Assembly (NCBI RefSeq): GCF_008831285.2
Contig: NC_045139.1
Span: 29,491,206 to 29,555,205 of the forward strand
DNA from: Nymphaea colorata
Taxonomy: Eukaryota; Streptophyta; Magnoliopsida; Nymphaeales; Nymphaeaceae
Direction of reading: 5' to 3'
Length of the DNA stretch: 64,000 nucleotides
Shown: in pieces, positions 24,301-36,175 of the stretch
How the letters are laid out: every line of letters starts with the position of its first letter
Position numbering within the stretch: position 1 is the stretch's first letter
Position numbers and translations under genes: made by a program
Notes under the pieces: generated by a model
What the model was told of the DNA's origin: nothing
The model's input: only the letters and a program-made list of their open reading frames with translations
Database searches by the model: none

Positions 24301-25373
24301 CCCTTGTTTGTGGATGAACTGTGGGTACTGGTACAAAATGGCTCATTTGGAGTTGTAGCAAGCGTTTATTATTGATGGCTGTTGTGAAAGAGAGAGAGAG
24401 ATCCACAATTTTTTAAGTCCTGAAGCTTTTTTGCTTTTATACTTATAGTTGCATTGTGCAGCCTGCAGTTGACAAATGGCAGATTCTTGTAGTCAGTCGA
24501 TGGAGTTTGTTGATCCTCCCATTCCTTACATTGGTCACTCTCCTCTGTACTTCATCCTCTATCTTAGCCTCTTAGGTGTCTTTTGCTTCTAATCCTTGAG
24601 CGTTCTCAATCTGTGCTCCTTGAGTGTTCTCATTTCTCAATCTGTCGTTTTCTTTCCGAAAAGTAATGTGTTTCAATTGTTAGTCTGTCAAACCATATGG
24701 GGCCAGTCTTCCACCATCTAAGATAAAGTTTTATGGTGATAGAATTTGGTTGTGTTTGTAGAATTTAAGCAAACATTTTGTATTGTCGCTATTTTCTTGA
24801 ATCTTTCAACATCTGCTTTACTTCACTCTAGCATTCTCAAATGGTGGTCATCTAAGTCGTCTGACTTTGTCTGCTGTATGATAGGCCCTTGGTTACCATG
24901 TTTTAGCTACTCAAAGAGAGTTGAAAGTAGGAAAACAAACAACTTGAATCGAGGATATCGAAAGAAGTTGGAATTTTGGAACAGTATCTTGTACAGCCAA
25001 AAGTGCTGGAACACCTGCAACGGGTCTGACCTATTTGCATGCTCAGTTGAGATCCTGTCATAAAGTATGAGTTATAAAGAAATTTTTCATGTGATGTTGT
25101 TTGGTGGTCATCCTGTTTTCCTTTTTCTGCTCCTTGGTATTTGCTTTATCTACTTACTATGCTTTCTTTTTGTTGTGTATCCTTCATTTTAACTTACCTT
25201 CCTTTTTGCTGCTTTATCATGTGTCTTGCCCTTCTTAACTATGCTCTGCAAATTAGTGGTTCTTTGCACTTTCGTTCAAATAGAAGTTTGCGGTAATTGC
25301 ATTCTCCTTCCTGTGTAGTGGTCATATTTGTTGATTATTTTATGCAGGGTTCTTCTGTGTTCCTTTTTTCTAG
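21283..25373 (+). other. Long leader intron with a tandem duplication and a nested insertion
   Basis: A T-rich, stop-filled stretch of about 4.1 kb between the presumed leader exon and the coding exon. About 290 bases at 21410-21700 are repeated at 22000-22285, with matching words GGTTCCGGAGTGTGAGAGTG, TTTTGGGAGATAC and GATATGGATG in the same order. The second copy is split at about 22300-23020 by a foreign segment; the match to 21711-21815 resumes at about 23020-23130. A further fragment near 23445-23490 matches 21590-21635. Open frames of up to about 105 codons here are not family-like. Confidence 0.6.
22300..23020. mobile_element. Probable insertion within the duplicated intron segment
   Basis: The segment interrupts the second copy of an intronic duplication, so its limits can be estimated by comparing the copies. 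Its ends contain similar words in inverted arrangement: CTGTATCGTGCAATACG near the left and, on the opposite strand at the right, CGTATCGTAATGTGTATCGG. The interior is AT-rich with GATACGTTTG and ACGATATACTACG motifs and no coding capacity. A non-autonomous DNA transposon is likely; the exact ends and target duplication are not resolved. Confidence 0.45.
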
Positions 25374-25726
25374 GATTTAAAAGCTTTGGAGGATGCGCCA
25401 AGTATGATTACAGGGAAATTTAGGCAAATGAGCTCTTATCCTAGATATGTCATCAGATATGTTAATCATTGATGTACAGATAATGATCTGAGTGATCCTC
25501 AAAGCAGAACCGAGAATCATGGACCGGTCAGATACCTCTGGCTTCGTGAGCGGTGGATGCTATGCACTTCAAAGTGTCTTTCCCTTTCAGTGATTAACAT
25601 GTGTAATACTACTCAAAGGTGTTCCAGTCCCGTGGAACTGCAGTGCTTTTGGAGCCTTTTTGGTTCCTTTATTGTTGGTTCGAGTTAGTTACCAACTCCT
25701 ATTTAGAGTTCATCATTTCCTCTTAT

Positions 25727-27771
25727 ATGGATCTCAACTCTACAGATGTTTCCTTTCCTCAAATGTTGGGGTCACGTTCAGATACGTGCAATCTTCCCAG
25801 CTGCAGTACAGGACTTGGCTTTGGTGATACAACATTGCGATTAGACTGTTGTGGGTACAATCAGGACCATGACAAGGGTCCGGCAGGGGTGCACATGATT
25901 AGTGCATCTGCATATTCTCCAAATTCTCTTGAGGACGTTTCCTATGATGATGGATGTACATTAGTCCTAGGATTAGGACCAGCTGGGAGTTCCTCTTTTG
26001 ATTCACTAGGTATTAATAGAGGTAATGGTTCTGGCTCAGTTGCTTGTCTTCCTTCTGAAAGAATGGATATTCACCTGAAGAATGCTGCATTTGATCCATC
26101 TCTTAGTGGCTCTGATACTGATATCTTAAACTTAAGGCTCTCGGGGGATTAATTTTCCAAGAATTTTCTGGTTCTCCTCAACATAGTAGTCCCTTTCTCC
26201 AAAGCCAGACACAGGATAAGTTGGCTGAAAGTGGAAATGGAATTCAGGTTTCAATTGTTGATGAGGGTTCAACATCTGCAGCTCGTAGAAGATCAGGTGG
26301 ATGCATGCAGTCTCTGGTTGATACTTCATCTTTCAGCAGTAGGCATATCCAGAATGTCCGAGACTTGGAGGTTGGATGCAGTTTCAATCTTCAAGTCCAT
26401 TCTAATCCCTCATCTGCTGCTGAGAGCTTGCAAGGTGCAATGTCTGGAAATACTGGTGTGGAAGTTCCAGATCACAGGAGCCATCCAAGACGATGCCGGT
26501 TCAGAGGGTGTACAAAAGGTGCAAGAGGAGCATCAGGGTTGTGCATTGCTCATGGAGGAGGTCAGAGGTGCCAGAAGCCTGGATGTAACAAGGGTGCAGA
26601 AAGCCGAACTGTTTACTGCAAGGCTCATGGTGGCGGCAGAAGGTGTGAGAGCTTAGGATGCACGAAGAGTGCAGAAGGGAAAACAGATTATTGTATTGGA
26701 CATGGTGGTGGAAGAAGGTGTGGGCATCCAGGGTGCACGAAAGCAGCAAGGGGCAAATCTGGCCTTTGCATTCGTCATGGTGGGGGAAAACGCTGCAAGG
26801 TAGACGGCTGCACAAGAAGTGCTGAAGGATTTTTAGGACTCTGCATCTCACATGGCGGTGGTCGAAGATGTCAATATCCAGCATGCAACAAGGGTGCTCA
26901 GGGTAGTACCAGTTTCTGCAAAGCACATGGTGGTGGTAAGAGATGCATTTTTGCTGGGTGTAACAAGGGTGCTGAGGGGAGCACACCGTTGTGCAAGGGC
27001 CATGGAGGGGGAAAGCGTTGCATGTTTGGTGGGGGAGGTGTATGCCCTAAGAGTGTGCATGGAGGCACCAATTTCTGTGTTGCTCATGGGGGTGGAAAGA
27101 GGTGCGCGGTACCTGGGTGTACAAAGAGTGCTAGGGGGAGGACTGATTGCTGTGTTCGTCATGGTGGGGGAAAACGTTGTCATTTTGAGGGTTGTGGCAA
27201 GAGTGCACAGGGGAGTACTAACTTTTGCAAAGCACATGGTGGTGGGAAGAGGTGCATGTGGGGCCAAGAGGGGACAGTTTATGCTGGGGTGCTTGTCAAA
27301 GGCAAAAACGGTGAGATTCAGACTGGTCCTTGTGACAAGTTTGCAAGAGGGAAGAGTGGCTTGTGTGCTGCTCATGGCAGTCTGGTCCAGGCAATGATAC
27401 CTGGAACAGCCGAAGGAAATACAGGAATCAGCCCTGGCCTGTTTCGTGGGCTGGCTCATCCTTCAACAGGCAATAGCGGCGATGATGATTCATCAGGTGC
27501 TAGCACGGTATCAGAACTGGCGATTGATTGCACACAGTCTGCAGATGAATCATCTAGGTCCCATAATCATCTGATACCGCCTCAGGTCTTGGTTCCTCCA
27601 TCCATGAAGTCCCCAAGTTTGTTTGGCTTGGGGAGTGAGAAAGGGGCCAGCATGCCTGCACCTAGCAATATTAGTAGCACCTTGGCCGTTCCAGAAGGCA
27701 GGGTGCATGGTGGAAGCTTGATGTTTCTGCTCGGAGGCGATCTCAAGGCTGCTGCAGATCGTGTTTTCTAG
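25727..27771 (+). CDS. WRKY19-like Cys/His (HGGG) repeat protein, frame interrupted
   Basis: The ATG at 25727 opens MDLNSTDVSFPQMLGSRSDT. This frame stops at 26150-26152 after LNLRLSGD; the next frame continues without a stop from there (FQEFSGSPQHSSPF) to the TAG at 27769-27771. One extra G in the five-G run at 26143-26147 would join the two into about 681 residues, near the length of Arabidopsis relatives such as At1g64140. The second part holds ten units of about 25 residues ending HGGGxRC (26494-27330), each with spacing C-x4-C-x10-C-x2-H, then a degenerate eleventh. These units suggest zinc binding. The family is named after the repeat region of WRKY19 but has no WRKY domain; its function is poorly known and probably nuclear. 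The break may be a sequencing error, an allele or early decay. Confidence 0.8.
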
Positions 27772-29063
27772 TCCTCCAAATGCGAGTGACCTACATATTG
27801 GGACTGATTCTTTGTGGTGGGTGGTGCTATTAGATGAATGGTCTTCATTAATAATATATTATGGAGTTGCTAATGTGTGAAAACTTTGTACTTATCTTGG
27901 GCGAAGACTATCTTCAGATATGTGTATTTTCAGATAGTCTTTAAGTTGGCCTTAAGGAAATGAAACTGTGTCGTCGTAGGGGGTCTTTTATAAATAGAGT
28001 TAATTGATAATGGGTCAGATCCCCTTGTAGTCCCAATATCATATTGTCATAAATAGGCTGTTATCCCAAGGGATTAGGGCTATCAAGTAATGAGAATTGC
28101 CTCTCGGTGAGAGACAAGTTTAGGCCTGACTGTTTGTTGGGAGGGTGCGTGAGTTGGTGTCAATCACTAGAATCAATGTTGTAAAAGGCGTGAATTATAA
28201 TATATACAAACTATGATACTAAAAATGAAGAAAACAACTAAAATTAGAAACATATAAAGACGAAAAACCATATAAGCATCTAACACTTTGCTTGCTCATA
28301 TGACATTAATCTTATGACTCTTATTATTCTGTTTCATGGTTGTCCTAAAAGTATAAATTGTGTTCTATGCCTTCCGTGATTTGGACCTCTCCCATGTGGT
28401 TGGTCCCAATTCTTAACCAGCTGTGCCAAGACATCAACGGTGAGCGGTTTGTGCACCTCTACTTTAGGCTTGCTTTCTGCACTGGCATACTTAGGTATCT
28501 ATATTGGCTGTTGAACCTAACATTCTTTGGGGATGGTCGCATATTGATTGGAGGATCTAGTTTTGACTCTTGAGCAACTCATTGTGGAGAAGTTCGGAGG
28601 GACAGAAGCTCTGGACTCTTGAGCAACTCATTGTTTCACACGACTGAATGCATAGATGAGGTTAGAATGTCTAAAACTATACAAGTTTTAAGCACCATGA
28701 AAATCAAATGGTCTATTGTTGAATGCTCATAAAAGCTACAGATACAGATCTGGGCCATTATATACACATGCACACAAAGGAGAGGAAGAGATGTTGGGGG
28801 ACCCATGGCATGGTAGTTGCCGATGAAGATTGCGGGCTTTCGGTTGCTTTAGGCAAATGGTGGTCCTCCGGTCGAATTGCTTTTTCTCCCTCTCTTTCAT
28901 GAGGGTAGGATGTAGAGTCTCTTTTCTATTACCAATCATCAAGTTGTGCTTTCTAAGTAATCCACCTCTCTCTCTTTTGTTGCTAAATTTGATGTCAAAT
29001 GCTATGGTTGGAGTGGTTGAGTCTCAGTTACTTAGCTCACACGCTCATCTTTCACTCTGCAGT

Positions 29064-29064
29064 G

Positions 29065-29091
<27 letters not shown>
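29064..29091. repeat. (GA)n microsatellite
   Basis: About 14 GA units in intergenic DNA, about 50 bases upstream of a SINE candidate. Confidence 0.95.
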
Positions 29092-29096
<5 letters not shown>

Positions 29097-29134
29097 CAAG
29101 TTAAGATTTATCATGTGTCACAAAATATTACTCA

Positions 29135-29282
29135 ATGAGAAGAAGAGATAGCAAAATGGTCTACGTTACAGCAGCACGACGAAGAAGTCTTAAGTTTGAA
29201 TACGCGTCGTTAATTCACATCTGCTTATTCAAGAAAAAAGATTCGCACATCCGCACAGGGAACAAATTGTCAAAATTTTCAC

Positions 29283-29285
<3 letters not shown>
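29135..29285 (+). mobile_element. Possible tRNA-derived SINE, plus strand
   Basis: An A-box-like word TAGCAAAATGG (29149-29159) is followed 33 bases later by a B-box-like AGTTTGAAT (29193-29201), the spacing of an internal RNA polymerase III promoter. There is no folded tRNA. The candidate runs into a (TA)n tract at 29286, which could stand for a simple 3' tail. The B box is a weak match, so this is tentative. Confidence 0.3.

Positions 29286-29332
<47 letters not shown>
29286..29332. repeat. (TA)n microsatellite
   Basis: About 23 TA units directly after the SINE candidate at 29135-29285. Confidence 0.95.
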
Positions 29333-29335
<3 letters not shown>

Positions 29336-30299
29336 TATTTATAATTTAAGACGAATCATCTTGATCTTTTTTTAAGAGGAGTAGCTAGGGCAGAACCAAA
29401 ATATTAGCCTTTTCATATGAAGTTCTATAAAGCACTTTTCCCTTTTTCTGTATGAACATTTGTAAAATTTTAAAAATAACAATGATTTATTCAAATATAA
29501 TGTTCTAGTTTTGGCTATGGAACACAAGGATCCTATCATTTTAATAAAAACCGAAACCTTTTTTTGATAGGATGAGAGAGAGTTTTGGTTAAGTGCTATG
29601 AAAAACAGCCAAAACTCTCATTCAACCACTTGCCTCTTTTTAGTATAGAGTATTGCTTTGGTGCCTCAGGATGATACTTTTTCCGCGTTTCAACTTGCAT
29701 GTCGGTGACCTTTTATTTGTAGCACAGAAAATTGATGTCTCACCCTTTGTTTGTAGCACAGGAAATTGATGTCCCAAAGATTTGAAACGTGAACTGCCCT
29801 CCTACCTGCCTCCACTCCGAACGTTGCGCCAGCCCTCCTCAGGGATTTCTACTTTTCTTGTCCTTGAGGTGTAGAGCTATATACCTGCCTTGAAGATACA
29901 CTTGCACTGCATGCTAACTAGCTCTTCAGTGCGACAACAGAAGGAGTGATATCCTGGCTTAGACTAAGAGCTGGCCGCCTACCCACCACTTATCCCACCA
30001 TTGCACCAACACCTCTTGGAGTCGCTATGTTATGTATTTTGGTTTCAAATCAAAAACATGATACAATTATAAATGTTACTTTTAAAATAAATAATCAAAC
30101 ACTACATAAAATAACAATAGGAGGGAAGTTTGAAAAACACATTGTTACTTTTATCAAATGCCTTCTTAGTCTGTTTCCTGTGCATATTAGACTTCGGCCA
30201 TCAAAATGCATGACTTGATAGTTTTTGCCGTCTTTTCAGGTGAGTGAGAAATCCCACCACCCAAAAAAGATCTAAAAACTCCTCATTCCCCCTGCCTCT

Positions 30300-30470
30300 G
30301 GAGTCCTAAGTTACATCAGTGTTTGTCATCATAGCAACAGTACACTCTTGTACTTAGATGACGCGTCCTACTACCTTAAGACACGAGTACATAGTGCCCA
30401 TGAAAGTCGAACTAGAAACTTACCTTTATACAAGCTCCTAGTTTGACCAACTACACTATTCCCCTTGAGG
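30300..30470 (-). mobile_element. Possible tRNA-derived SINE, minus strand
   Basis: On the minus strand an A-box-like TAGTGTAGTTGGTC (complement of 30445-30458) precedes a B-box-like AGTTCGACT (complement of 30405-30413) by about 31 bases. The order and spacing match the head of plant tRNA-derived SINEs, which start with a short GC-richer leader as here. The right length of the body and the tail are uncertain. Confidence 0.4.
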
Positions 30471-30803
30471 CGATAGTTTTTGCCATCTTTAATCACGTCG
30501 CAAACAACTGTAATTTTGTAATGTAAAAATCTTAATTTGTCGCCGATATTTTCAAACCTGGCCGAGAAAATCCTGGTGAACTGAAAAGGGATTCGTTGGA
30601 ACTCAACCGCGAGAAAGGAATAAGCTTGCCAGCTCAGGTCCCGACTGGACCAGAGTCACAGACCCGACCCTCCCGGGCCTGACCGAGTCCAGCTGTAGTC
30701 CAACCGAGTCATGCTGTTCTTCCACACCGATACGGTGTTGTTGACAACGGAATCTTCCACTTTTCCTCCCTTCTTTTTGTCCATCTTCTCTCTTCCGCGA
30801 TCA

Positions 30804-30841
30804 TATAAAAGGCTGGCGCAGAGAGAGAGAGAGAGAGAGAG
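30804..30841 (+). promoter_or_regulatory. TATA box and GA-rich start region of the alpha-SNAP gene
   Basis: TATAAAA lies at 30804-30810, and a (GA)n tract (30820-30843) covers the place, about 30 bases on, where transcription should begin. The ATG at 30907 is about 100 bases downstream of the TATA box, giving a short leader. The location of the start site is inferred. Confidence 0.65.
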
Positions 30842-30906
30842 AGGACGGAGTTCTCCGGCGATCTATCGGGATTCGGGGAAGCCTGGGAGTTGGGGCGAGG
30901 AGGGAG

Positions 30907-33900
30907 ATGGCGGATGAATCGAAGGGCGACGAGTTCCTGAAGAAGGCCGAGAAGAAGATCAGCGGCTGGGGAATCTTCGGGTCCAAGTACGAGGACGCCG
31001 CCGATTTGTACGAGAAGGCGGCGAACCAGTTCAAGCTAGCGAAAGCATGTGAGCTCTCGTCGATCCTCTCTTGCTTCGCTGATTGATCCTTCTTTTGTTT
31101 TTCTGATTTTTCCGAAAGCGTCCTTTATTTCGTGCAGTGCGTTTCGTTATTCTTGTAATCGGGGTGGGAAGTTTTGAGTTTTAGTTGACTTTTCTTCGTG
31201 TTTTTACAGAATTCTGGTCTCTTTCATTTTTTTAGCGTCTCTCTCTCTCTCTATATATATATGTCCGATTGCGATTTTTAGGTTAGAATTGGAAAATATC
31301 TAGGTTGATAGGTTCCGTAACTGTCGGTTGAATCATATGCTTTTGGATTTCTCTTCACAGAATAAAATCAACATTTTTCTCCTCAGTGATACTATTTGGT
31401 TGATGAATTTCTGTAATGAGCGTCTCGATTGCTTTGGGAATGGTGTTGAATCTTACATGACAGTGATCGGATGCTTCTTAAAACAGTGAATTTCCATGGT
31501 TAGATCAAAATAGTTTTTTGTTTTGCTCGTGAGGACCTGTTCTTCTTTTGTATTGAGAGAAAGGAATAGTAGAGTTTAATGCATGTTTTGTTGGTAATCT
31601 TTTACTTTTCCTAGCGGCAAGAACCGTCTTAATGCAAATTCTGTTTCAGGGGATAAAGCTGGAAATTCTTATCTCCGATTGGCTGACTGTCATTTGAAGG
31701 TTCTTCTTCCCATCCTTGGTTTCTGTTGATTATGCTCTTTTGTGGTTTACATGTTCTTATCCTTGTTCATTGGACAGTTGGATAGCAAGCACGAAGCTGC
31801 TTCAGCATGCGTGGATGCAGGAAATTGTTTTAAGAAGATCAATACTGCAGGTTGCTTTCTTGCATCCTTCTGGAAGATAATGTTATTTTCCTGCTTGATT
31901 CTTGTGCTTTAGAATTTTAATGGTGTCCTTTGTTCCTTCTTTGGCATGTTCTTCTTTAATTCTAGTGATGCAGTATATACCTATTTGTCTCCCAACTTCT
32001 ATTGAGTACAAATACGAGAGCTTGTGTACGTTCAATTGGCCCGAATGAGCTGATTCCATCCTTCAAGAGATAATCATGCTTTTGGTATCTTCTTCCCTTT
32101 TTGCCGAAAATTTTCAAAAATACATCTCAAGCTTTATCAATAACAAATGCATCTCTGTTTTTTATCTCCTTAGAAAATCAGTTTGCTTTGGACCGCTATA
32201 AAATCACATTTTTAATAACTAGGTTCTAATTATTCCATATTATGGAAATCAGTTAAAGCGACAAAGACCCCTAGAAACTGGCTTTCCTTATATTTATTAT
32301 TTTTCATGGGCCTTTTGATTCTATGCAACAAAGGTAGTTTATGTATAGCTTTAATTGGTTGGTTGCATTCCAACTATTTAAATGAGTAAAAAGATGTTTT
32401 AACCATTTTTTAAAAGTTTGGTCCCCTTTGTATTATTACCAAAAATTCAGGTGTATTCTTATTTTTCCAAATATTTGTTATAAAATTAATCGAAAAACTA
32501 AGGTGCTCTTCTTAAATTCTTGTTCTAGATGTTAAAATGGAACTTTGTGAACTTCATTATGGAAAAGTTTGTCATCTCTTTGACAATACCATATACTCAG
32601 GTGGTCTATTTTATATGTGCAAAAAGTTTGAGTTTTTTTGAAAGACTTCTTTCTTGCATTCAGAATCCTACTGCTCATCATGATGATACTGTGCCAGTAC
32701 CTGTACGCTGAGCAACCATTAGTGAGTTGTGTAGTTTGTTATTTCTTTGGTACTTTATTCATTTTCAATTGTGATTATTTTTCTGTTGTTCTTTTTTGTT
32801 ATTGTTGTGGTTTCAACTTTCATGGCTTCAGCTATCTTATTCAACCCAAATGATTAGCTTGCCACTGTTTCCATCCTCACGTGTTTCATTTAGATCTGGT
32901 GGAGCCCCCTTTATATTTGTAATTTATATTCTTTCATATATTATATACGCAGTATTGTAGCTAGTATGATACTATTTTTTACGCATTATCATTGGTTCAC
33001 TTATTCAAGCTTTAGAAATAGTGAAATACCTAATTGTGTGTATTCAGTTATCACTGGATTGTTGCATGGCCGAATTAGTGCTGCCTTTGTTGCTCTACTG
33101 GTTACATGAGCATACTGCAAAACTAAGTGAACCAGCATTCAATATCTATACCCTGGTAAAGTTATTAGCTACCATGGTGGTTGCATTTATTTTGGGTGGA
33201 GTTTTCTGCGTGTTAAGATAAACTAAATTTCCAAAATAGGTGCTGATCACAAAGGATTGTTAAGGTATGGGTCCGGAGCATGTGCTAAGTGCTCCAATGT
33301 GGTATCTCTGTGTTGTTTGCCTTTCTTTCATAATTGCTAACGCACTAATTTGTTCCTTTCTTGTCTTTGCTCTCTTATGGTGCATCCTTTGCTGTGTAGA
33401 TGCAATAAGATGTTACGATGCTGCTGTTGGCCACTTTATGGAGATTGGTAGACTTAATATGGCAGCTAGATACTGCAAGGTATACTCAAAATGTCTTTTT
33501 GACTGGAAAACAGTTTGGGTCACTTTTTTTTGGTTTATGCAATTCTTTCCTTATTAGTGTTATCATGTTGTTACCTGCCTTATGTCAACCTGAACACATG
33601 CTTACTTTCAGTTTTATTGCTTGAATTTTTAGGTTCAATAGGTGCAAATTTATTCACATCTAGGTTTATGCTCATTTATCATTGATTTGTGTTCTAGTTG
33701 TGTTTGTTATTTGTAGTTCACACTTAAATACATTAAACTGGAGAGTATTTTTCCATATAAGTGATGACTAGCATTCCCATTATGCAGGAAATTGGTGAAA
33801 TTTATGAAGCTGATCAGGATCTTGAACAGGCAATTGCATACCTGGAAAAATCTGCTGACCTGTTCCACAGTGAAGAAGTGTCAACTTCTGCAAACCAGTG

Positions 33901-35721
33901 CAAGCAAAAAGTTGCACAATTAGCTGCTTCATTAGATCAGTATGTAGCTTGCCGTTGTAATTATATTCTCAGTTTCTCACTTAGTTGGATAGGATGGGTG
34001 CCTTTGTTGGTGTTTCTCGTGATTTGATTCTTATTTTCTATCAGCGTCTTGGATGTTGAACACCTCTTAGAATAATGTTCAGAAATTTCGGAAATTTGGC
34101 ATTTATTGTGGCTTTTTGTGTTTAAAAATCTTTCTCTCTGTAGACTCTGTGAATCTGGGATATAGTTCTCCACTTTTTCCAAACTCGTTATAATAAATCC
34201 AACTGGATGAAGGATCTGGAAAGATTGTTTGAAAATTAAGCTAACTTTCTTGATCCGATGATCATTTTACATCTAACCTTCGTTCTTTATGAAGGTACAG
34301 TCTCACGTTTCACCATTTTTCCTGTATTAGGCCTTACCCTACAGACATCTTGATGAGTTCCACAAATATGTTCTATAGGTGGCATATTTTTCATTGAGTT
34401 TCATGTTTCTGCTATTTCAGGTATCCAAAAGCTATTGAGATTTTTGAATCAATTGCACGGCAATCAATGAATAATAATCTTTTGAAGTATGGCGTGAAAG
34501 GACTTCTCTTGAATGCTGGCATTTGCCACCTCTGCAAAGGAGATGCAGTAGCCATAAATAATGCATTGGAGCAGTACCAGGTCTAAATAGCTGTGTTAAT
34601 ATCTTCAATTCCTTATTTACCAGGAAAATGGTGAAAGCATATTGAAGAATTTAATTTCGTTTTTGCAGGATTTAGATCCAACCTTTTCTGGAACACGGGA
34701 ACATAGACTGTTGGTTGTAAGTTATTCATAAAAAATCCTGGCATTAGCTCATCACTTGACAACCTATAGTAGTTTTCTGCAGGGTGCTTTTTTCTTTCAC
34801 AATCATTATATCTTTCTTCTGAGAGATAATTCGGCCGGAGGGTTATTTGCACAGGCGTAGCTCCTTGTATTAGTGAAGTATTCTCTGTGTTCTGTTGATT
34901 AGATGTGTACGGAGAGCACTAGTAGTTACTCAATCTCGTTCAAGGCCTGTTTTCAATTTAGGGAGCTTGCATTGTTTCCATGAACTAGCTTAAGCAGCAT
35001 GCTATGCAAAACATGGTTGAGCTTGACTGAGGGCCCATGTTTAGGCCATGAACAATACATGCTGAATAACTCGGAAGTGGTGGCAAGATTGACTGCCCCA
35101 CCCTTAAAACTTTTGACTCCAGATGTGATGATCAGATGGCTTGAAACCGTCTGGTTTTTTCAAGTTAGGCACAGGTTAAACATTCTTTTCCAACATGAAG
35201 TGCTCAAAATTCTGAGCAGGATCTTAGCTGATTATTTTATTATTAATTGTCAGGATTTGGCATCGGCCATGGAAGAGGGAGACATTGAAAAGTTCACTGC
35301 TGCTGTGAGGGAATACGATTCTATGACTCGATTGGTATGTATTTTACTCACACTTTTGGTGATATAGTTTTTAGTTTATGTTACAGAGATGCTCTCTATT
35401 TTGACCCCTATTGTCTCGTTCCACCATGTTGGACACATAAATTGCTCTTACCCTCATCTTTAGAGCCATATTCATGTGAAAGATTTCATGTCCTATAAAC
35501 CTGACACGGAAATATACTGTCTCTTTCTCTCTCTCTCTTTTCAAAGATGCAATATCATGGTAGAAGATAAAGATGTGGCTTGTTTACATTCATGTCGTTG
35601 GGCAAACTACTCTTAAGCTGATTTGCTTTTTTAATTTGCACAGGATCCGTGGAAAACATCACTGCTGTTGAAGGCAAAGAACAAATTGAAAGACATGGAG
35701 GAGGAGGACGATCTCACCTAA
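30907..35721 (+). CDS. ASNAP2: Alpha-soluble NSF attachment protein (alpha-SNAP), nine exons
   Basis: Exons: 30907-31048, 31650-31699, 31778-31850, 33400-33479, 33788-33939, 34421-34580, 34669-34716, 35254-35334, 35644-35721. Together they make 864 nt, 287 residues, against about 289 in Arabidopsis. All introns are GT-AG and the frame closes. The protein starts [17 protein letters not shown], has the [21 protein letters not shown]-terminal segment, the GRLNMAARY and [10 protein letters not shown] helices of the TPR-like fold, and ends EEEDDLT with the conserved penultimate Leu that in animal alpha-SNAP is needed to stimulate NSF. It binds SNARE complexes and recruits NSF to take them apart after membrane fusion, in the cytosol and on membranes. 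Nothing looks broken, so it is probably active. The gene symbol is by similarity. Confidence 0.95.
31851..33399 (+). other. Third intron of the alpha-SNAP gene
   Basis: The largest intron of this gene, 1549 bases, T-rich, between the GCAG/GTTGC donor and the TGTGTAG acceptor. It holds only short open frames that do not resemble proteins. I see no nested element with definable ends. Confidence 0.8.
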
Positions 35722-36049
35722 TTCTTCTTTTCATGGACTAGGCTTCTTGTAGCCATAGGGCAAAAGATGTTGCATGGAGCTGTTTGGAGGCAATGGCTTT
35801 TGGTTGTGTTGAAATGGATGTCTATCTGATCGGAATATAGTTGACGAGTCGTGTGCTTGGGTTTGATTTCTTTAATGTATACTTCACCTTGTTCATACAT
35901 GCAATTTTTTTTTCTCATATTGCTATTTGTGCAAGCGCCAATCTAGGGAAGTTCAAGCACAGGGCAGCTAAAATGCCTTTGGGAGTTTGACTAGGAATGC
36001 GGTTCCGCTGGAGAGGAAATAATATATATATATATATATATATAGGGAC

Positions 36050-36175
36050 GAAGCCAAGATTTTCTTCACGAGCGGGCTGGTAGTTCGACTTCTGGATCCG
36101 AATAGGGCTAAACTGAATTCTAATACAAAAAATACATTATGTAATTAAAAATATTATTTTTTTCAATAAAAAAAA
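36050..36175 (-). repeat. Dispersed repeat family F, minus-strand copy
   Basis: On the minus strand it reads TATTGAAAAAAATAATATTT, AATTACATAATGTATTTTTT, AGAATTCAGTTTAGCC, AGAAGTCGAACTACC and GAAGAAAATCTTGGC. This is the word order of the copies at 14755 and 61280. A (TA)n tract (36023-36042) lies at its end. Confidence 0.7.

Larger units (their letters stand above)
27772..30700. other. 3' flank and intergenic DNA between the WRKY19-like and alpha-SNAP genes
   Basis: The first few hundred bases are presumably the 3' UTR. Beyond that I see short direct repeats (the word GACTCTTGAGCAACTCATTG at about 28565 and 28613; a TTGTAGCACAG unit at about 29718 and 29752), a GA and a TA microsatellite, and two tRNA-promoter-like SINE candidates. 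Short open frames here have no family resemblance. Confidence 0.6.

Noticed and set aside
26494-27378. Regular 75-base periodicity, at first sight like a repeat array
   Set aside because: It is coding: the period equals 25 codons of the HGGG unit and the repeats differ at third positions. Not a CRISPR or satellite.
26848-27459. Long minus-strand open frame of about 200 codons, and another at 26501-26986
   Set aside because: They lie opposite the HGGG repeat region; their Cys/His/Thr-rich repeats mirror the regular plus-strand units, so they are antisense shadows.
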